From the NCBI RefSeq assembly GCF_050279675.1, contig NZ_JBNNUK010000008.1, forward strand, positions 62,001 through 126,000: DNA of 64,000 bases, given 5' to 3'. The DNA comes from Viridibacillus sp050279675. Its GTDB lineage: Bacteria > Bacillota > Bacilli > Bacillales_A > Planococcaceae. The translations under genes and the position numbers were made by a program. Within the stretch, counting starts at the first letter, position 1. Each line of letters begins with the position of its first letter. Positions 34,658 through 43,796 of the stretch are shown here, in pieces. The notes under the pieces were generated by a model, which worked only from the letters and a program-made list of their open reading frames with translations, searched no databases and was not told the origin of the DNA.

Positions 34658-35263
34658 TTGTATAGATTTGTAGGTCTTTTTGTAGTAAAGTTTTTAGGTT
34701 TATTTAATAAGGTGAGAGTTTATGACAAGCATAATGTGCCAACAGAGGGTGGTTATGTTGTAGCTTGTACTCACACAGGTTGGATTGATATTTTGAATCT
34801 TGGTGTTTCTATATACCCGAAACCTATTCATTTCATGGCTAAGAAGCAACTTTTTGATCATAAGCTACTAGGTTGGTTTATTACGAAGATGAATGCTTTT
34901 CCTGTAGATCGTGATAATCCTGGACCAAGTGCAATTAAAATACCAATGAAGTTGTTAAAAGATGGTGAAGTAGTAGGTATTTTCCCAAGTGGAACACGAA
35001 ATGCGGAAGGAAACTCTTTAAAGCAAGGTGCGATTACAATTGCTCAATTATCCAAAGCACCAATTGTACCAGCTGCATATATTGGGCCGAATACACCGGG
35101 TGAAGTATTTGCTCGTGAAAAGGGCTACCTTATCTATGGTGAACCCATTTATATTACGGCTAAAGGTAAAGCTGGAAGAGAAGAATTTACGCATCTTCTT
35201 GAAGAACAATTAGCTACGTTACAGAAGAAGCTAGAAGAGAAAATTGCTCATGACGCTAGCTGA
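34658..35263 (+). CDS. plsC: 1-acyl-sn-glycerol-3-phosphate acyltransferase (PlsC family)
   Basis: A 201-residue acyltransferase with an N-terminal hydrophobic helix, catalytic HTGWID (H-x4-D), the block FPVDRDNPGPSA, and the glycerophosphate-binding FPSGTRN motif with downstream VPAAYIGP. It makes phosphatidate from lysophosphatidate at the membrane. TTG at 34658 is preceded by AAGGAG at 7 bp; the longer frame from a GTG at 34637 overlaps that ribosome site. Confidence 0.88.
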   Translation: MYRFVGLFVVKFLGLFNKVRVYDKHNVPTEGGYVVACTHTGWIDILNLGVSIYPKPIHFMAKKQLFDHKLLGWFITKMNAFPVDRDNPGPSAIKIPMKLLKDGEVVGIFPSGTRNAEGNSLKQGAITIAQLSKAPIVPAAYIGPNTPGEVFAREKGYLIYGEPIYITAKGKAGREEFTHLLEEQLATLQKKLEEKIAHDAS

Positions 35264-35385
35264 TTTTTAATCAGTTAGTGACTATAAAACAACATAGAGT
35301 ATATCTACCTACTGCGGGGGCAAATCAACTTTAAAGTAGCTGAAAAAGAATCGTTAATACACAATTTCTTTTAGGGGTGGAGCGT

Positions 35386-35667
35386 ATGGTTACTGTTGAT
35401 TTTTATGAAAAAGACGAGAAAGTTGGAGGTAAGTCTCCGTTAGAAGTAATGGCAGAAAAGCGTAGTCAACTGATTTTTAAACAAAGAATGTCAGTTGGAC
35501 TTACGCAGTCTGAATTAGCGGTACAGGCAAATGTAACGCAGAAAACGGTAAGTCGAATTGAACGTGGAGACATAAAAGTTCGTGAAACGACTTTACAAAA
35601 GGTTTATGATGTTTTGGGGATAACGGAAGAACATCTTATTGTATTAAAGGACCATCCGAATACATAA
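35386..35667 (+). CDS. XRE family helix-turn-helix regulator
   Basis: A 93-residue protein whose C-terminal 60 residues are an XRE HTH (GLTQSELAVQANVTQKTVSR then IERGDIKV). The N-terminal 30 residues (VTVDFYEKDEKVGGKSPLEV) are charged, somewhat like HigA/RelB-associated leaders, but no toxin gene adjoins it. GGGGTGG precedes the ATG at 35386. Target unknown. Confidence 0.82.
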   Translation: MVTVDFYEKDEKVGGKSPLEVMAEKRSQLIFKQRMSVGLTQSELAVQANVTQKTVSRIERGDIKVRETTLQKVYDVLGITEEHLIVLKDHPNT

Positions 35668-35682
35668 AGAAATACTACTTTT

Positions 35683-35717
35683 AAGTGCCATATCTGATAT
35701 GATAGGGCGCTTTTTTT
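35683..35717 (+). terminator. Terminator after the XRE gene
   Basis: AAGTGCC pairs with GGGCGCTT around an internal ATATC/ATATG region, followed by TTTTTTT. Confidence 0.7.
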
Positions 35718-35779
35718 AGGTTCAACTACTTGGAAAAAGGATTAATTGGTTGATTTGTATAAATAGTTGTAGTGAAAAA

Positions 35780-35809
35780 TTGCGTTAATGAGCTGGTAAA
35801 TGGGATAAT
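35780..35809 (+). promoter_or_regulatory. Putative lepB promoter
   Basis: TTGCGT (35780-35785) and GATAAT (35804-35809) are 18 bp apart, 60 bp upstream of the signal peptidase start. Confidence 0.45.
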
Positions 35810-35869
35810 ATAACTAATGTTAAGTTATAATGAAATATATGGAATACCTTTAGTAGGGGGAGAGTTTAA

Positions 35870-36406
35870 GTGGAAAAAAGTCAAAAAAAAGAATTGCTTT
35901 CTTGGTTACGTCCCATTCTCATTGCTGTTATTATCGCTGTTGTTTGTCGCCAGTTTTTGATTGCACCTATAACAGTTAGGGGAGAGTCAATGGAGCCAAC
36001 ATATGTTGATAACAATAAAGTGTTAATAAGTAAATTAAGTCATATTGAAAGATTCGATATCATTGTATTTGATGCGCCGGACTCAGACGAGAAATATATT
36101 AAAAGGGTAATTGGTTTACCTGGTGACCATGTAGCAATGAAGGATGACACGCTTTACATAAATGGGAAGGCATACGAAGAGCCGTACTTAAACACGAAGA
36201 AAGAAAATTTATTGGAAGGCCATTTTACATATGATTTTACGTTAGAAGAAATAACAGATGAAAAAGTAGTGCCTTCTAATAGCTATTTTGTTCTTGGGGA
36301 TAATCGTTTGGAAAGCTCTGATAGTAGAGAATATGGCTTTATTTCAAAAAACGCAGTGAAGGGCGAAGTGAAGCTTAAGTTTTTCCCCATATCAATAGTT
36401 AAATAA
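35870..36406 (+). CDS. lepB: Signal peptidase I
   Basis: A 178-residue type I signal peptidase. One N-terminal membrane segment (residues 15-33) is followed by the nucleophile Ser40 in RGESMEPT, the general base Lys78 in YIKRVIGLPGD, and the box VLGDNRLESSDSREYGF. It cleaves signal peptides on the outer face of the membrane. GTG start after AGGGGGAGAG. Bacilli usually carry several copies (SipS/T/U/V); which one this is cannot be told. Confidence 0.93.
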   Translation: MEKSQKKELLSWLRPILIAVIIAVVCRQFLIAPITVRGESMEPTYVDNNKVLISKLSHIERFDIIVFDAPDSDEKYIKRVIGLPGDHVAMKDDTLYINGKAYEEPYLNTKKENLLEGHFTYDFTLEEITDEKVVPSNSYFVLGDNRLESSDSREYGFISKNAVKGEVKLKFFPISIVK

Positions 36407-36494
36407 GGGAACCTTAATTGATATTTTGGGATGTAAAAAGGTATATTAAACTAAATTGAAAAAATGAAATTGAAGAGACTCGTAGAGTGAATAT

Positions 36495-36530
36495 AAAAAG
36501 GTCTTCCTATCAAGGGAGGCTTTTTGTTTT
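36495..36530 (+). terminator. Terminator after lepB
   Basis: AAAAAGGTCTTCCT pairs with AGGGAGGCTTTTT with one bulged G and two G-T pairs; a T-rich tail follows. Confidence 0.6.
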
Positions 36531-36699
36531 GTATAAATTTATGTAAAGTAATATAAAATTGTTTATATATATTTATATCTATCAAATAATTATAATAGAT
36601 ATGGAATATATGCTAAAAATAGCGGAGAAATTGTGGAGATAATTGAATGCGAGAGTGTTTTATAATATGCAATTTTTTTAGAATAAGAGGTGTAAAGAG

Positions 36700-39600
36700 T
36701 TGAAGATGTTCATAAATTTTAGGTCGGTGGCATTGGTAGCATGGCTAATTATAACAATAGTTATGATTTTGACAATGCCTGATATGGACCGGCTTGTTAA
36801 AGAAAAAGGGCATTTGAATGTAAGTAGTGCAGTGCAAAGTGGAATTGCAGCTGAGATGATGAAAGAAATGAATGATAAAAGTGGTGAACACTATTCCTTC
36901 ACTGCAGTCTTCCATAGTGATACAGATAAAAAATTATCTGGTGAGCAATTAGAAGAAATTTGTACAGCGATTACTCGTTTAAAAGATCACCAAATTGATC
37001 TGGGTATTACATCCATAATGTCGCATACAGACAGTAAGGAAATGAAATCGCAGCTTGTTTCAGAAGATGGGACAACCATCTTGACGCAAATTACAATAGA
37101 TAAAAAGCAAGGTGAAATTTCAAATGTTGAGAAAGAATTAAATACATATTTTCAATTGAATAATGTAGATACATATTTAACTGGAACTGACTTGGTGATT
37201 AGAGATTTTGCAAAGTCTACACAAGATGGCGTTGCGAAGACAGAGGTTATTGCTATTATGTTTATTGTAGTTGTATTAATTCTAGTTTTTCGTTCACCGG
37301 TAGTTCCATTGATTTCTGTAGTAACAGTTGGTATAGCTTACATCGTTTCTTTAGGAGCTATCGCACATTTAGTGGACAAGTGGGATTTTCCATTCTCCAA
37401 TTTTACACAAGTGTTCCTAGTTGTTGCGCTCTTTGGTGTCGGTACAGATTACAACATCTTACTGTATACCCGATTTAAAAAAGAACTTAGAGATACTAGC
37501 AATTGTTTAATAGCTGTAAGAGCAACTTATAAAACTGCTGGGAAAACGGTTCTTTATAGTGGTGTAGCTGTGTTTATAGGTTTTATAGCATTGAGCTTTT
37601 CAGACTTTCCTTTATACAAGGCAAGTTCCCTCGTAGCAGTAGGTGTGGGGATCTTATTACTTGTCCTTACCACGTTGAACCCATTCTTTATGGTTTTCCT
37701 AGGTGAAAAAATGTTCTGGCCAGTCAGAAATTTCGAAGGACATGGTGAAAGTAAATTATGGTCAATTTTAGCGAAGTATGCATATTATAGACCCATTTTA
37801 GCGTTGCTTTTAGTAGCCATTATATGTACGCCATTTATTATGAAAAATTCAGGTGAATTAAATTACAATGATTTATTAGAGATTGCTGATAGCTATGAAT
37901 CAAAACAAGGGATTAAGGTTATTGAAGAGCATTTCCCACCAGGTTTCTCATCTCCAACAAATATCGTCATTAAAGGAAGAACGACTTTAGATAACCAAAA
38001 GTCTCTACAATCACTTGATGAATTAACTCAAGCTATTGCAGAAATAAATGGTGTATCAAAGGTATATTCGACAACTAGACCTGAAGGGAATCGAGTGAAG
38101 GAACTTTACTTGAATCGCCAAACTGAACAAGTTAATAGTGGCTTAGGAAACGCACAGGATGGCATCGGAGCAATTCATAATGGTTTATCAATTGCTGGGG
38201 ATGGACTTAGTAAAGCCGATGATAGTGGGATTGAAAATGTCCAAAAGTTAATTGACGGTACTACAGAAGTAAAATCAGGAATATTAGCATTGAACTCTGC
38301 TATGGAGAAAGTTACAAATGGCTTCCAACATGGAGCAACAGGAGCCGATCAAATTCAAACAGGCTTAAATGAATTAAATAACAATATCGCGAAATTGTCT
38401 GTTGGTACCAGACAATTACAGGATGGGTATGCAGATTTATATACAGGCCTTCATACATTTTCACAATATTTTTCATCATTGAGTGATGCAATTATCGGCG
38501 CTAGACAAGGGTATGCGCGGATTGAAGTTTCTATGAAGGCTCTGATTAAAACAAATCCTGAATTAGAAAATGATGAAAATATAAGAACTACTCTACGTAT
38601 AGCACGAGCGGGTCAGCTAGAGTTCTTGGTATTAAAAAACCAAATGAATAAAATTGAGCCACAGTATAATAACGCGATGAAATCATTTAATAAAGCAAAT
38701 GCTTCATTCTCAACAATTAATAATGGCTTAACGTATGTTGAGCAGGGTGTGAAGCAACTTGAAAATGGAGCACGAGAATTAAAAACAGGATTAGATAAAG
38801 GAGAAAATGGTTCTGAGCAAATTGCTAGTAATCTACCCTATTTACAAAACGGACTAACTCAAATTAATAATGGCCAGGAGCAACTGAAGTCAGGACTTTC
38901 TGATTTACAACAACACATGGAAACTTTGCAAAAAGGTCTTGCTGATAGTACAGATGGTTTAGATGAAGTTAGTGCAGGCCTAGCGAATGCACAAGATTAT
39001 TTAGGCAACGTTAGTAACTCAAAATCAACTGCGAAATTCTTTGTTCCTAAGAATGTTTTAGAGGGAGAGGATTTCCAAAGAAGCTTGGATATGTATATGT
39101 CTGAAAATCGGGAAATGACAAGATTAATGGTCGTTCTTGATGTTAATCCATATTCAAAAGAGGCAATGCATATCGTTGAGAAAATCAATGAACGTATAGA
39201 ATCAGTTTCAAAAACTGGCGAGTTAAAAAATGCGCAAATTGCAATAGGTGGGAAGACTGCTCAAAATCTAGATTTACAAGATATTTCGAGCAATGATTTT
39301 ACGAGGACTATTATTATTATGCTCATCGGTATTGGAGTGGTACTTGTTATTATTACACGTTCACTTTGGAGACCAATAATTATTATTGCTTCATTAATTA
39401 TTGCCTATTACTCATCACTTGGAATTTGCGAATTAATTAGTAAATATATTTTAAATATTGATGCCTTAAGTTGGAGTGTCCCTTTCTTTGGCTTCATTAT
39501 GCTAATTTCATTAGGAGTAGATTATAGTATCTTCATGATGATGCGCTTCAATGAACTTGAACAGAAATCTAGTGAAGCAATAATAGTGGCTGCAAAAAAT

Positions 39601-39816
39601 ATCGGTGCGGTTGTATTATCAGCAGCAGTTATTTTAGGTGGTACATTTGCTGCGTTAATTCCTTCAGGCATTTTGACGTTGATACAAGTAGCACTAGTTG
39701 TCATAGTGGGGCTTGTATTAATGAGTTTACTATTGATGCCAATCTTTACACCTGCAATGTTTGGGCTAACTCATAAGCTTAGACAGTTTGGTGATAGAAA
39801 GAAGTCCAATAATTAA
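36700..39816 (+). CDS. MMPL/RND family transporter, YdgH/YdfJ-like
   Basis: A 1038-residue exporter built of two MMPL halves. TM1 is residues 8-25. The first bundle (about residues 175-390) has LFGVGTDYNILLYTRFKKEL and the second bundle (about 865-1030) has LISLGVDYSIFMMMRFNELE, the paired GxDY proton-relay motifs. The long extracytoplasmic region between them (about 470-790) is a Gly/Asn-rich series of LxxGxxxLxxG helical repeats, as in YdgH and YhgE/Pip-type proteins. Start is TTG with AGAGGTG 7 bp upstream. It probably exports lipids, siderophores or toxic hydrophobic compounds; the cargo is unknown. Confidence 0.85.
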   Translation: MKMFINFRSVALVAWLIITIVMILTMPDMDRLVKEKGHLNVSSAVQSGIAAEMMKEMNDKSGEHYSFTAVFHSDTDKKLSGEQLEEICTAITRLKDHQIDLGITSIMSHTDSKEMKSQLVSEDGTTILTQITIDKKQGEISNVEKELNTYFQLNNVDTYLTGTDLVIRDFAKSTQDGVAKTEVIAIMFIVVVLILVFRSPVVPLISVVTVGIAYIVSLGAIAHLVDKWDFPFSNFTQVFLVVALFGVGTDYNILLYTRFKKELRDTSNCLIAVRATYKTAGKTVLYSGVAVFIGFIALSFSDFPLYKASSLVAVGVGILLLVLTTLNPFFMVFLGEKMFWPVRNFEGHGESKLWSILAKYAYYRPILALLLVAIICTPFIMKNSGELNYNDLLEIADSYESKQGIKVIEEHFPPGFSSPTNIVIKGRTTLDNQKSLQSLDELTQAIAEINGVSKVYSTTRPEGNRVKELYLNRQTEQVNSGLGNAQDGIGAIHNGLSIAGDGLSKADDSGIENVQKLIDGTTEVKSGILALNSAMEKVTNGFQHGATGADQIQTGLNELNNNIAKLSVGTRQLQDGYADLYTGLHTFSQYFSSLSDAIIGARQGYARIEVSMKALIKTNPELENDENIRTTLRIARAGQLEFLVLKNQMNKIEPQYNNAMKSFNKANASFSTINNGLTYVEQGVKQLENGARELKTGLDKGENGSEQIASNLPYLQNGLTQINNGQEQLKSGLSDLQQHMETLQKGLADSTDGLDEVSAGLANAQDYLGNVSNSKSTAKFFVPKNVLEGEDFQRSLDMYMSENREMTRLMVVLDVNPYSKEAMHIVEKINERIESVSKTGELKNAQIAIGGKTAQNLDLQDISSNDFTRTIIIMLIGIGVVLVIITRSLWRPIIIIASLIIAYYSSLGICELISKYILNIDALSWSVPFFGFIMLISLGVDYSIFMMMRFNELEQKSSEAIIVAAKNIGAVVLSAAVILGGTFAALIPSGILTLIQVALVVIVGLVLMSLLLMPIFTPAMFGLTHKLRQFGDRKKSNN

Positions 39817-39837
39817 AGGGATTCTTTAAAAAAAATG

Positions 39838-39887
39838 TAAGCTACTTTACCATTTTGAAAGAGATGTGTAGAGTAGCTTATATTTTT
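39838..39887 (+). terminator. Terminator after the MMPL gene
   Basis: TAAGCTACT pairs with AGTAGCTTA across a large loop and is followed by TATTTTTA. Confidence 0.65.
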
Positions 39888-39979
39888 ATCTAGAATGGGC
39901 TTTCTGACTATTCGTGACTAAGTGCATATATAGATGGGTGAAAATAAATGAAGTTAGAGTAATAAGGAGATGTATTACG

Positions 39980-40196
39980 ATGAATGGTAAAGTATCGCAA
40001 GCTGAGTACAATAAATATTCTGTTATGCTAGAGCTCCAAGCGGATTACTATGCAGGTGTATGGAGTCATACATGGTTATGTCGTACCTGAAAGTTTTACA
40101 CACGGTACATCTAAACAGCGTGTAAAATGGTTTGAAAAAGGATTTCATAATGGGACAATTGAAGGTGGAGACACTTTCAATGCTAAAGACTTATAG
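39980..40196 (+). pseudogene. Remnant of neutral zinc metallopeptidase (YpfJ/KPN_00809 family)
   Basis: Two adjoining frames encode only the C-terminal part of a YpfJ-like protein. The first, from 39980, reads KVSQAEYNKYSVMLELQADY then YAGVWSH and stops by frame change. The second, from 40074, reads GYVVPESFTHGTSKQRVKWF to a stop at 40196. The HExxH zinc site and the N-terminal domain are missing and about 40-50 residues between the fragments are deleted. Surrounding genes are intact, so this is a local deletion relic. Family assignment is by recognised motif. Confidence 0.72.
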
Positions 40197-40393
40197 GAAC
40201 TAGAAAAGGGTATAAAACGCTGAAAAATACGAAAGAAGACTAGTTTAGCCCCCTTTCCGCATTTGACGAATATATTAATTGCTATGAAAATAGTGTATAA
40301 TACTACAGTAAATTAATGGCTTATCCTCAAGTGGGCAAAAGTAATGCCCGCGCGTCATTTATATGTAGACTATTTGAAAGAGAGTGAAAATAC

Positions 40394-41107
40394 ATGGGAC
40401 GTAAGTGGAACAATATTAAAGAGAAAAAAGCTGCTAAAGACCAAAGCACAAGCCGTATTAACGCTAAATTTGGACGTGAAATTTATGTAGCTGCTAAACA
40501 AGGAGAACCTAATCCGGAATCTAACGGTGCATTAAAAGTTGTTTTAGAACGGGCTAAAACATACAGTGTACCAAAACATATTATTGATCGTGCAATCGAT
40601 AAAGCTAAAGGCGGCGGAGATGAAAACTTCGATGAACTTCGTTATGAAGGTTTCGGACCGAATGGCTCTATGGTCATCGTTGATGCTTTAACAAATAACG
40701 TAAACCGTACTGCTGCAGATGTACGTGCTACATACGGTAAAAACAACGGGAACATGGGTGTCAGTGGTTCTGTAGCTTATATGTTCGATCCTACAGCTGT
40801 ATTCGGTATCGAAGGAAAAGAAGCTGAGGAAGTACTTGAAATGCTAATTGAAGCTGATGTTGATGTACGTGACGTATTTGATGAAGGTGAAGCAACAATT
40901 ATTTATGCTGAACCATCTCAGTTCAACGCAGTACAAGAAGCTTTAAAGGCACAAGGTATTACGGAATTCACAGTAGCAGAATTAACAATGCTACCACAAA
41001 CTGAAATCCAACTTACAGGCGATGATCTAGCAAAATTTGAAAAGTTAATTGATGCACTAGAAGAACTTGACGATGTTCAACAAGTTTATCACAATGTTGA
41101 ACTTTAA
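40394..41107 (+). CDS. yeeI: YebC/PmpR family regulator (YeeI type)
   Basis: A 237-residue YebC/TACO1 protein. The N-terminus MGRKWNNIKEKKAAKD is the short-form YeeI type rather than the MAGHSKW form of YrbC. It also has KGGGDENFDELRYEGFGP and the C-terminal acidic LIDALEELDDVQQVYHN. Family members bind DNA as regulators, and some relieve ribosome stalling at proline-rich stretches. ATG follows AAAGAGAGTG. Monocistronic with a strong terminator. Confidence 0.9.
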   Translation: MGRKWNNIKEKKAAKDQSTSRINAKFGREIYVAAKQGEPNPESNGALKVVLERAKTYSVPKHIIDRAIDKAKGGGDENFDELRYEGFGPNGSMVIVDALTNNVNRTAADVRATYGKNNGNMGVSGSVAYMFDPTAVFGIEGKEAEEVLEMLIEADVDVRDVFDEGEATIIYAEPSQFNAVQEALKAQGITEFTVAELTMLPQTEIQLTGDDLAKFEKLIDALEELDDVQQVYHNVEL

Positions 41108-41158
41108 TAGCTGAGGGTTCTCAGGTTCAATAAATCCAATTTATTACTTGGACAACTT

Positions 41159-41191
41159 AAAGCCAGTGGCAATTTTGCCACTGGCTTTTTT
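41159..41191 (+). terminator. Terminator after yeeI
   Basis: AAAGCCAGTGGC pairs with GCCACTGGCTTT and TTT follows. Confidence 0.9.
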
Positions 41192-41207
41192 ATGAACTTT
41201 TGAGGCA

Positions 41208-41236
41208 TGGACAGTAAATATTACTGATTCCATAAT
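41208..41236 (+). promoter_or_regulatory. Promoter-like sequence of a possible small RNA
   Basis: TGGACA (41208-41213), 17 bp, CATAAT (41231-41236), pointing to the palindrome and orphan terminator downstream. Confidence 0.3.
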
Positions 41237-41242
41237 GTTAGT

Positions 41243-41375
41243 AACAATAATTGATCTATAGAAAAAGGATGTGCATATGAATATGCACATGTTGAATTAG
41301 AGCAATGATACATAAAAATAAAACTAAGAGGTATGTCACAAGTCGATTTTTTGACTTCGGGATACCTCACTTTTT
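41243..41375 (+). ncRNA. Candidate small RNA with two hairpins (about 130 nt)
   Basis: A gene-free segment bounded by a promoter-like sequence and an intrinsic terminator. It contains a 22-bp near-continuous palindrome (41269-41290) that would fold as an 8-bp hairpin with a 6-nt loop. No open frame with a ribosome site lies here. Transcription is inferred only from these marks. Confidence 0.3.
41328..41375 (+). terminator. Orphan terminator with two-step stem
   Basis: GAGGTAT pairs with ATACCTC, and inside it AAGTC pairs with GACTT. TTTTTG follows at 41371. It lies 140 bp beyond the yeeI terminator, so it needs another transcript. Confidence 0.6.
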
Positions 41376-41863
41376 GTAGGAAGATAGAATGTGTATTTAT
41401 ATTTTTTTGCCGTTATTTAAAACTATCTAATGTCTATAGTCACATTCCTTGCTTTATTACTATGAAAATTAGGTAAAGAATAGTAAAATAGAATTAAATA
41501 ATAGAGATAAATAGTAAGTAAATGGTTTGAAATGGGTTAAAAAAACGATTTTCCCCTATATTAATATATTGAAAATAATTAATGAAGTGTTAAAAAAGCG
41601 GAAAGTTTATATCTCTATTTAGATGAATAACTTTTAAATGAACAATATAAAACTTATTAAACATCGAATCATAATATAGATTTGAAAATATTTAAGTCAT
41701 GAAAGGTATTTAAGAATAGATGCCATTATATTATTTCAATATATGTGTAATAGGGAGAATATATCTGATGTTTACTAATGACATAAAAGGGTAGCTGATA
41801 ACCGTGGAAACAAAATTCCCTAATTTTGGTCATCTAGTAGACCCGATAGGAAGGGTATTATAT
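41376..41863. other. AT-rich intergenic region upstream of the exopolysaccharide operon
   Basis: Nearly 490 bp without a supportable gene, very AT-rich, likely holding the operon promoter. TATTTAAG is repeated near the right half, before and after GTCATGAAAGG. No riboswitch consensus was found. I could not place a convincing promoter. Confidence 0.4.
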
Positions 41864-42964
41864 ATGAGAATACTATCAATGTTATTGCTTTTTTCTGTAC
41901 TTATTTTAAGCTCATGTTCTTCAGTTGAACAATCAGATAAGCAATTAAAAGTGCTCAAGGCAGAGGTACCTAAAGTTGAAACAGAAGCATTTATTCAAAA
42001 GTATCTTATCCAAAAGGATGGACGTATACGCACTAATTTGACAGATCGAACTGATAACTATTTATCTGAATCAGTCGGATTATGGATGCAATATTTAGTA
42101 GAAAGAGATAGCTATAATCAGTTCCAGAATCAAGTTGAAGTGCTCAGAAGCTTTTTTTTAACCAACGATAATTTAATTGCTTGGGAGCTAAATGGAGAAG
42201 AGAAGGCAGCTACTAATGCTGCTATCGATGATTTACGCATTGTGGATGCACTGTTTAATGCAGGGGAGCAGTGGGGGAATCCAGCTTATACAAAACTCGC
42301 TCAACAGTTAGGTGAACGTTTTGTTAGTGTTCAGATAAAAAATAAGCTAATGGTTGATTACGTAGATTTAAAAAGTAAGAAGCAGAGTAATGAAGTGACT
42401 ATTAGCTATATCATTCCGTCTGGTTTTGATCATTTACAAAGTGCGGGATTAATATCGTCTGATGTATATGAAGCAAATCGTAATTTACTATTAAAGGCTC
42501 CGCTCTCTAAGAATGGATTTTACCCAAAATATTACGATGTGGAAAAAGCTAATTATTACTATGATGAAGAAATCAACTTAATTGACCAGCTATATGTCGG
42601 ATATCATTCGTCACAATGGAAAGGCAATACGGATAAGGTAATGCAATTCTTGAAAAAGGATTTTGCAACAAACGGAGGAAAGTTATTTGGTCGTTATGAT
42701 GCAGAGACGTTTAGGCCAACAGTAAATTATGAAGCTCCTTCGGTTTATGCGTTGGCAATCTTATTTTCATTAGAACGTGGTGATAAGAAGTTTGCTCAAC
42801 AACTTTATAATAGAATGCGGATTTTACAACAAAGCAATAAAAAGCAGGAGTATTACGGAGGATACATTGATGTAGAAACTCAAGAAACACATGCATTTGA
42901 TAACTTATTGCCTTTAATTGCAGAAAGGAAGGGATTGAATGGGGCGGTTTTTAAACGCAAATAA
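41864..42964 (+). CDS. ydaJ: Glycoside hydrolase family 8 lipoprotein, YdaJ-like
   Basis: A 366-residue protein with a lipoprotein signal: MRILSMLLLFSVLILSSC, lipobox LSSC with lipidated Cys18. The mature part is GH8-like; YLSESVGLWMQ holds the presumed catalytic acid, and later YGGYIDVET and HAFDNLLPLI are family-like. GH8 enzymes cut beta-1,4-glucan-type chains. As in BcsZ or Listeria PssZ, it probably trims the polymer made by this operon. GGAAGG precedes the ATG at 41864; the longer frame from the GTG at 41804 would bury the signal peptide. It overlaps ydaK by 26 bp. Confidence 0.83.
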   Translation: MRILSMLLLFSVLILSSCSSVEQSDKQLKVLKAEVPKVETEAFIQKYLIQKDGRIRTNLTDRTDNYLSESVGLWMQYLVERDSYNQFQNQVEVLRSFFLTNDNLIAWELNGEEKAATNAAIDDLRIVDALFNAGEQWGNPAYTKLAQQLGERFVSVQIKNKLMVDYVDLKSKKQSNEVTISYIIPSGFDHLQSAGLISSDVYEANRNLLLKAPLSKNGFYPKYYDVEKANYYYDEEINLIDQLYVGYHSSQWKGNTDKVMQFLKKDFATNGGKLFGRYDAETFRPTVNYEAPSVYALAILFSLERGDKKFAQQLYNRMRILQQSNKKQEYYGGYIDVETQETHAFDNLLPLIAERKGLNGAVFKRK

Positions 42965-43796
42965 GCAATCTCTATTGCTAATTACGATACTTATTTTATT
43001 ATTACAATTTCCTGCTTATTTCATGTTGGGTTATGAGAGAGAAGAAATTCTTTTATATATTTTTTTAATCATTTTAATTATTGTGAGTTTATTATTAGGA
43101 ACAGTAACAGGTCTGATTTTTAGTTTAATATTCATCTTCGTTATTGGTAGTGTTTTGATTTATTTTAATTATACTGATAATGCAATTGCAATTAGCTTTA
43201 CAATGCCGGTACAGCTGTTTTTGGTTTATGGGCTAATGATCATTATTCTGGTGTTAGTTGCAGGGCGTTTACATGAAGTTATTATTGCCCGGGAAAAGCT
43301 GAATCAGCGTTTGCAAGAGGAAGTACGCAATTTTATCGCTGTCGATGTAGAAACTGGTTTTGATAACAGCTATCGAATGGGGATAGCGATAACAGAAGAG
43401 ATGATGCGTGTAGATCGTTATGGTAAATCATTTACTCTAATTCTATTACAGATTGACCACTTAAAAGATTTTAATAGACTTTATGGTGCTAAAGAGACAA
43501 AACAATTGCTTCAGGGATTAGCTCAAACAATGGATAAGGCAATGCGTTTGACAGATAAAAAATTTAGATATGATACGGATCGTTTTGCTATTTTATTGAC
43601 AGAAACCGGTGGCGATTCAATTGATTTAGTAATCGGTAAACTTGCTAGCAAGATTAAAACGCACCAGCTTTTAAGTGGTAAATATGTAACTTTGACATTC
43701 CGTACGGGTTATTTTGTATATGAGCCGAAACTAGATACTTCATATGATGAGATTATCAGTAGGGTTGAAAGTGAGATGGTTTCTCATGAATTATAA
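42939..43796 (+). CDS. ydaK: Degenerate GGDEF membrane protein, c-di-GMP receptor YdaK-like
   Basis: A 285-residue protein with about four membrane segments in residues 10-110, then a GGDEF-fold domain. The active-site loop reads DTDRF (212-216) where GGDEF is expected, so cyclase activity should be lost. The inhibitory-site motif RxxD is intact as RLTD (203-206), exactly five residues before the loop. B. subtilis YdaK is an established c-di-GMP binder of this design. It most likely switches the synthase on when c-di-GMP is high. GGAAGG precedes the ATG. Confidence 0.85.
   Translation: MGRFLNANKQSLLLITILILLLQFPAYFMLGYEREEILLYIFLIILIIVSLLLGTVTGLIFSLIFIFVIGSVLIYFNYTDNAIAISFTMPVQLFLVYGLMIIILVLVAGRLHEVIIAREKLNQRLQEEVRNFIAVDVETGFDNSYRMGIAITEEMMRVDRYGKSFTLILLQIDHLKDFNRLYGAKETKQLLQGLAQTMDKAMRLTDKKFRYDTDRFAILLTETGGDSIDLVIGKLASKIKTHQLLSGKYVTLTFRTGYFVYEPKLDTSYDEIISRVESEMVSHEL

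Noticed and set aside
35386..35667. Antitoxin of a toxin-antitoxin pair
   Set aside because: The XRE protein has a HigA-like size, but no toxin-sized partner gene adjoins it on either strand.
41786..41812. GGGTAGCTGATAACCG upstream of ydaJ, recalling the 3' part of a c-di-GMP-I riboswitch
   Set aside because: The conserved central GACGCAAAGCC-type block and matching 5' half are absent, and the sequence overlaps the alternative GTG start. A c-di-GMP riboswitch is tempting here but not supported.
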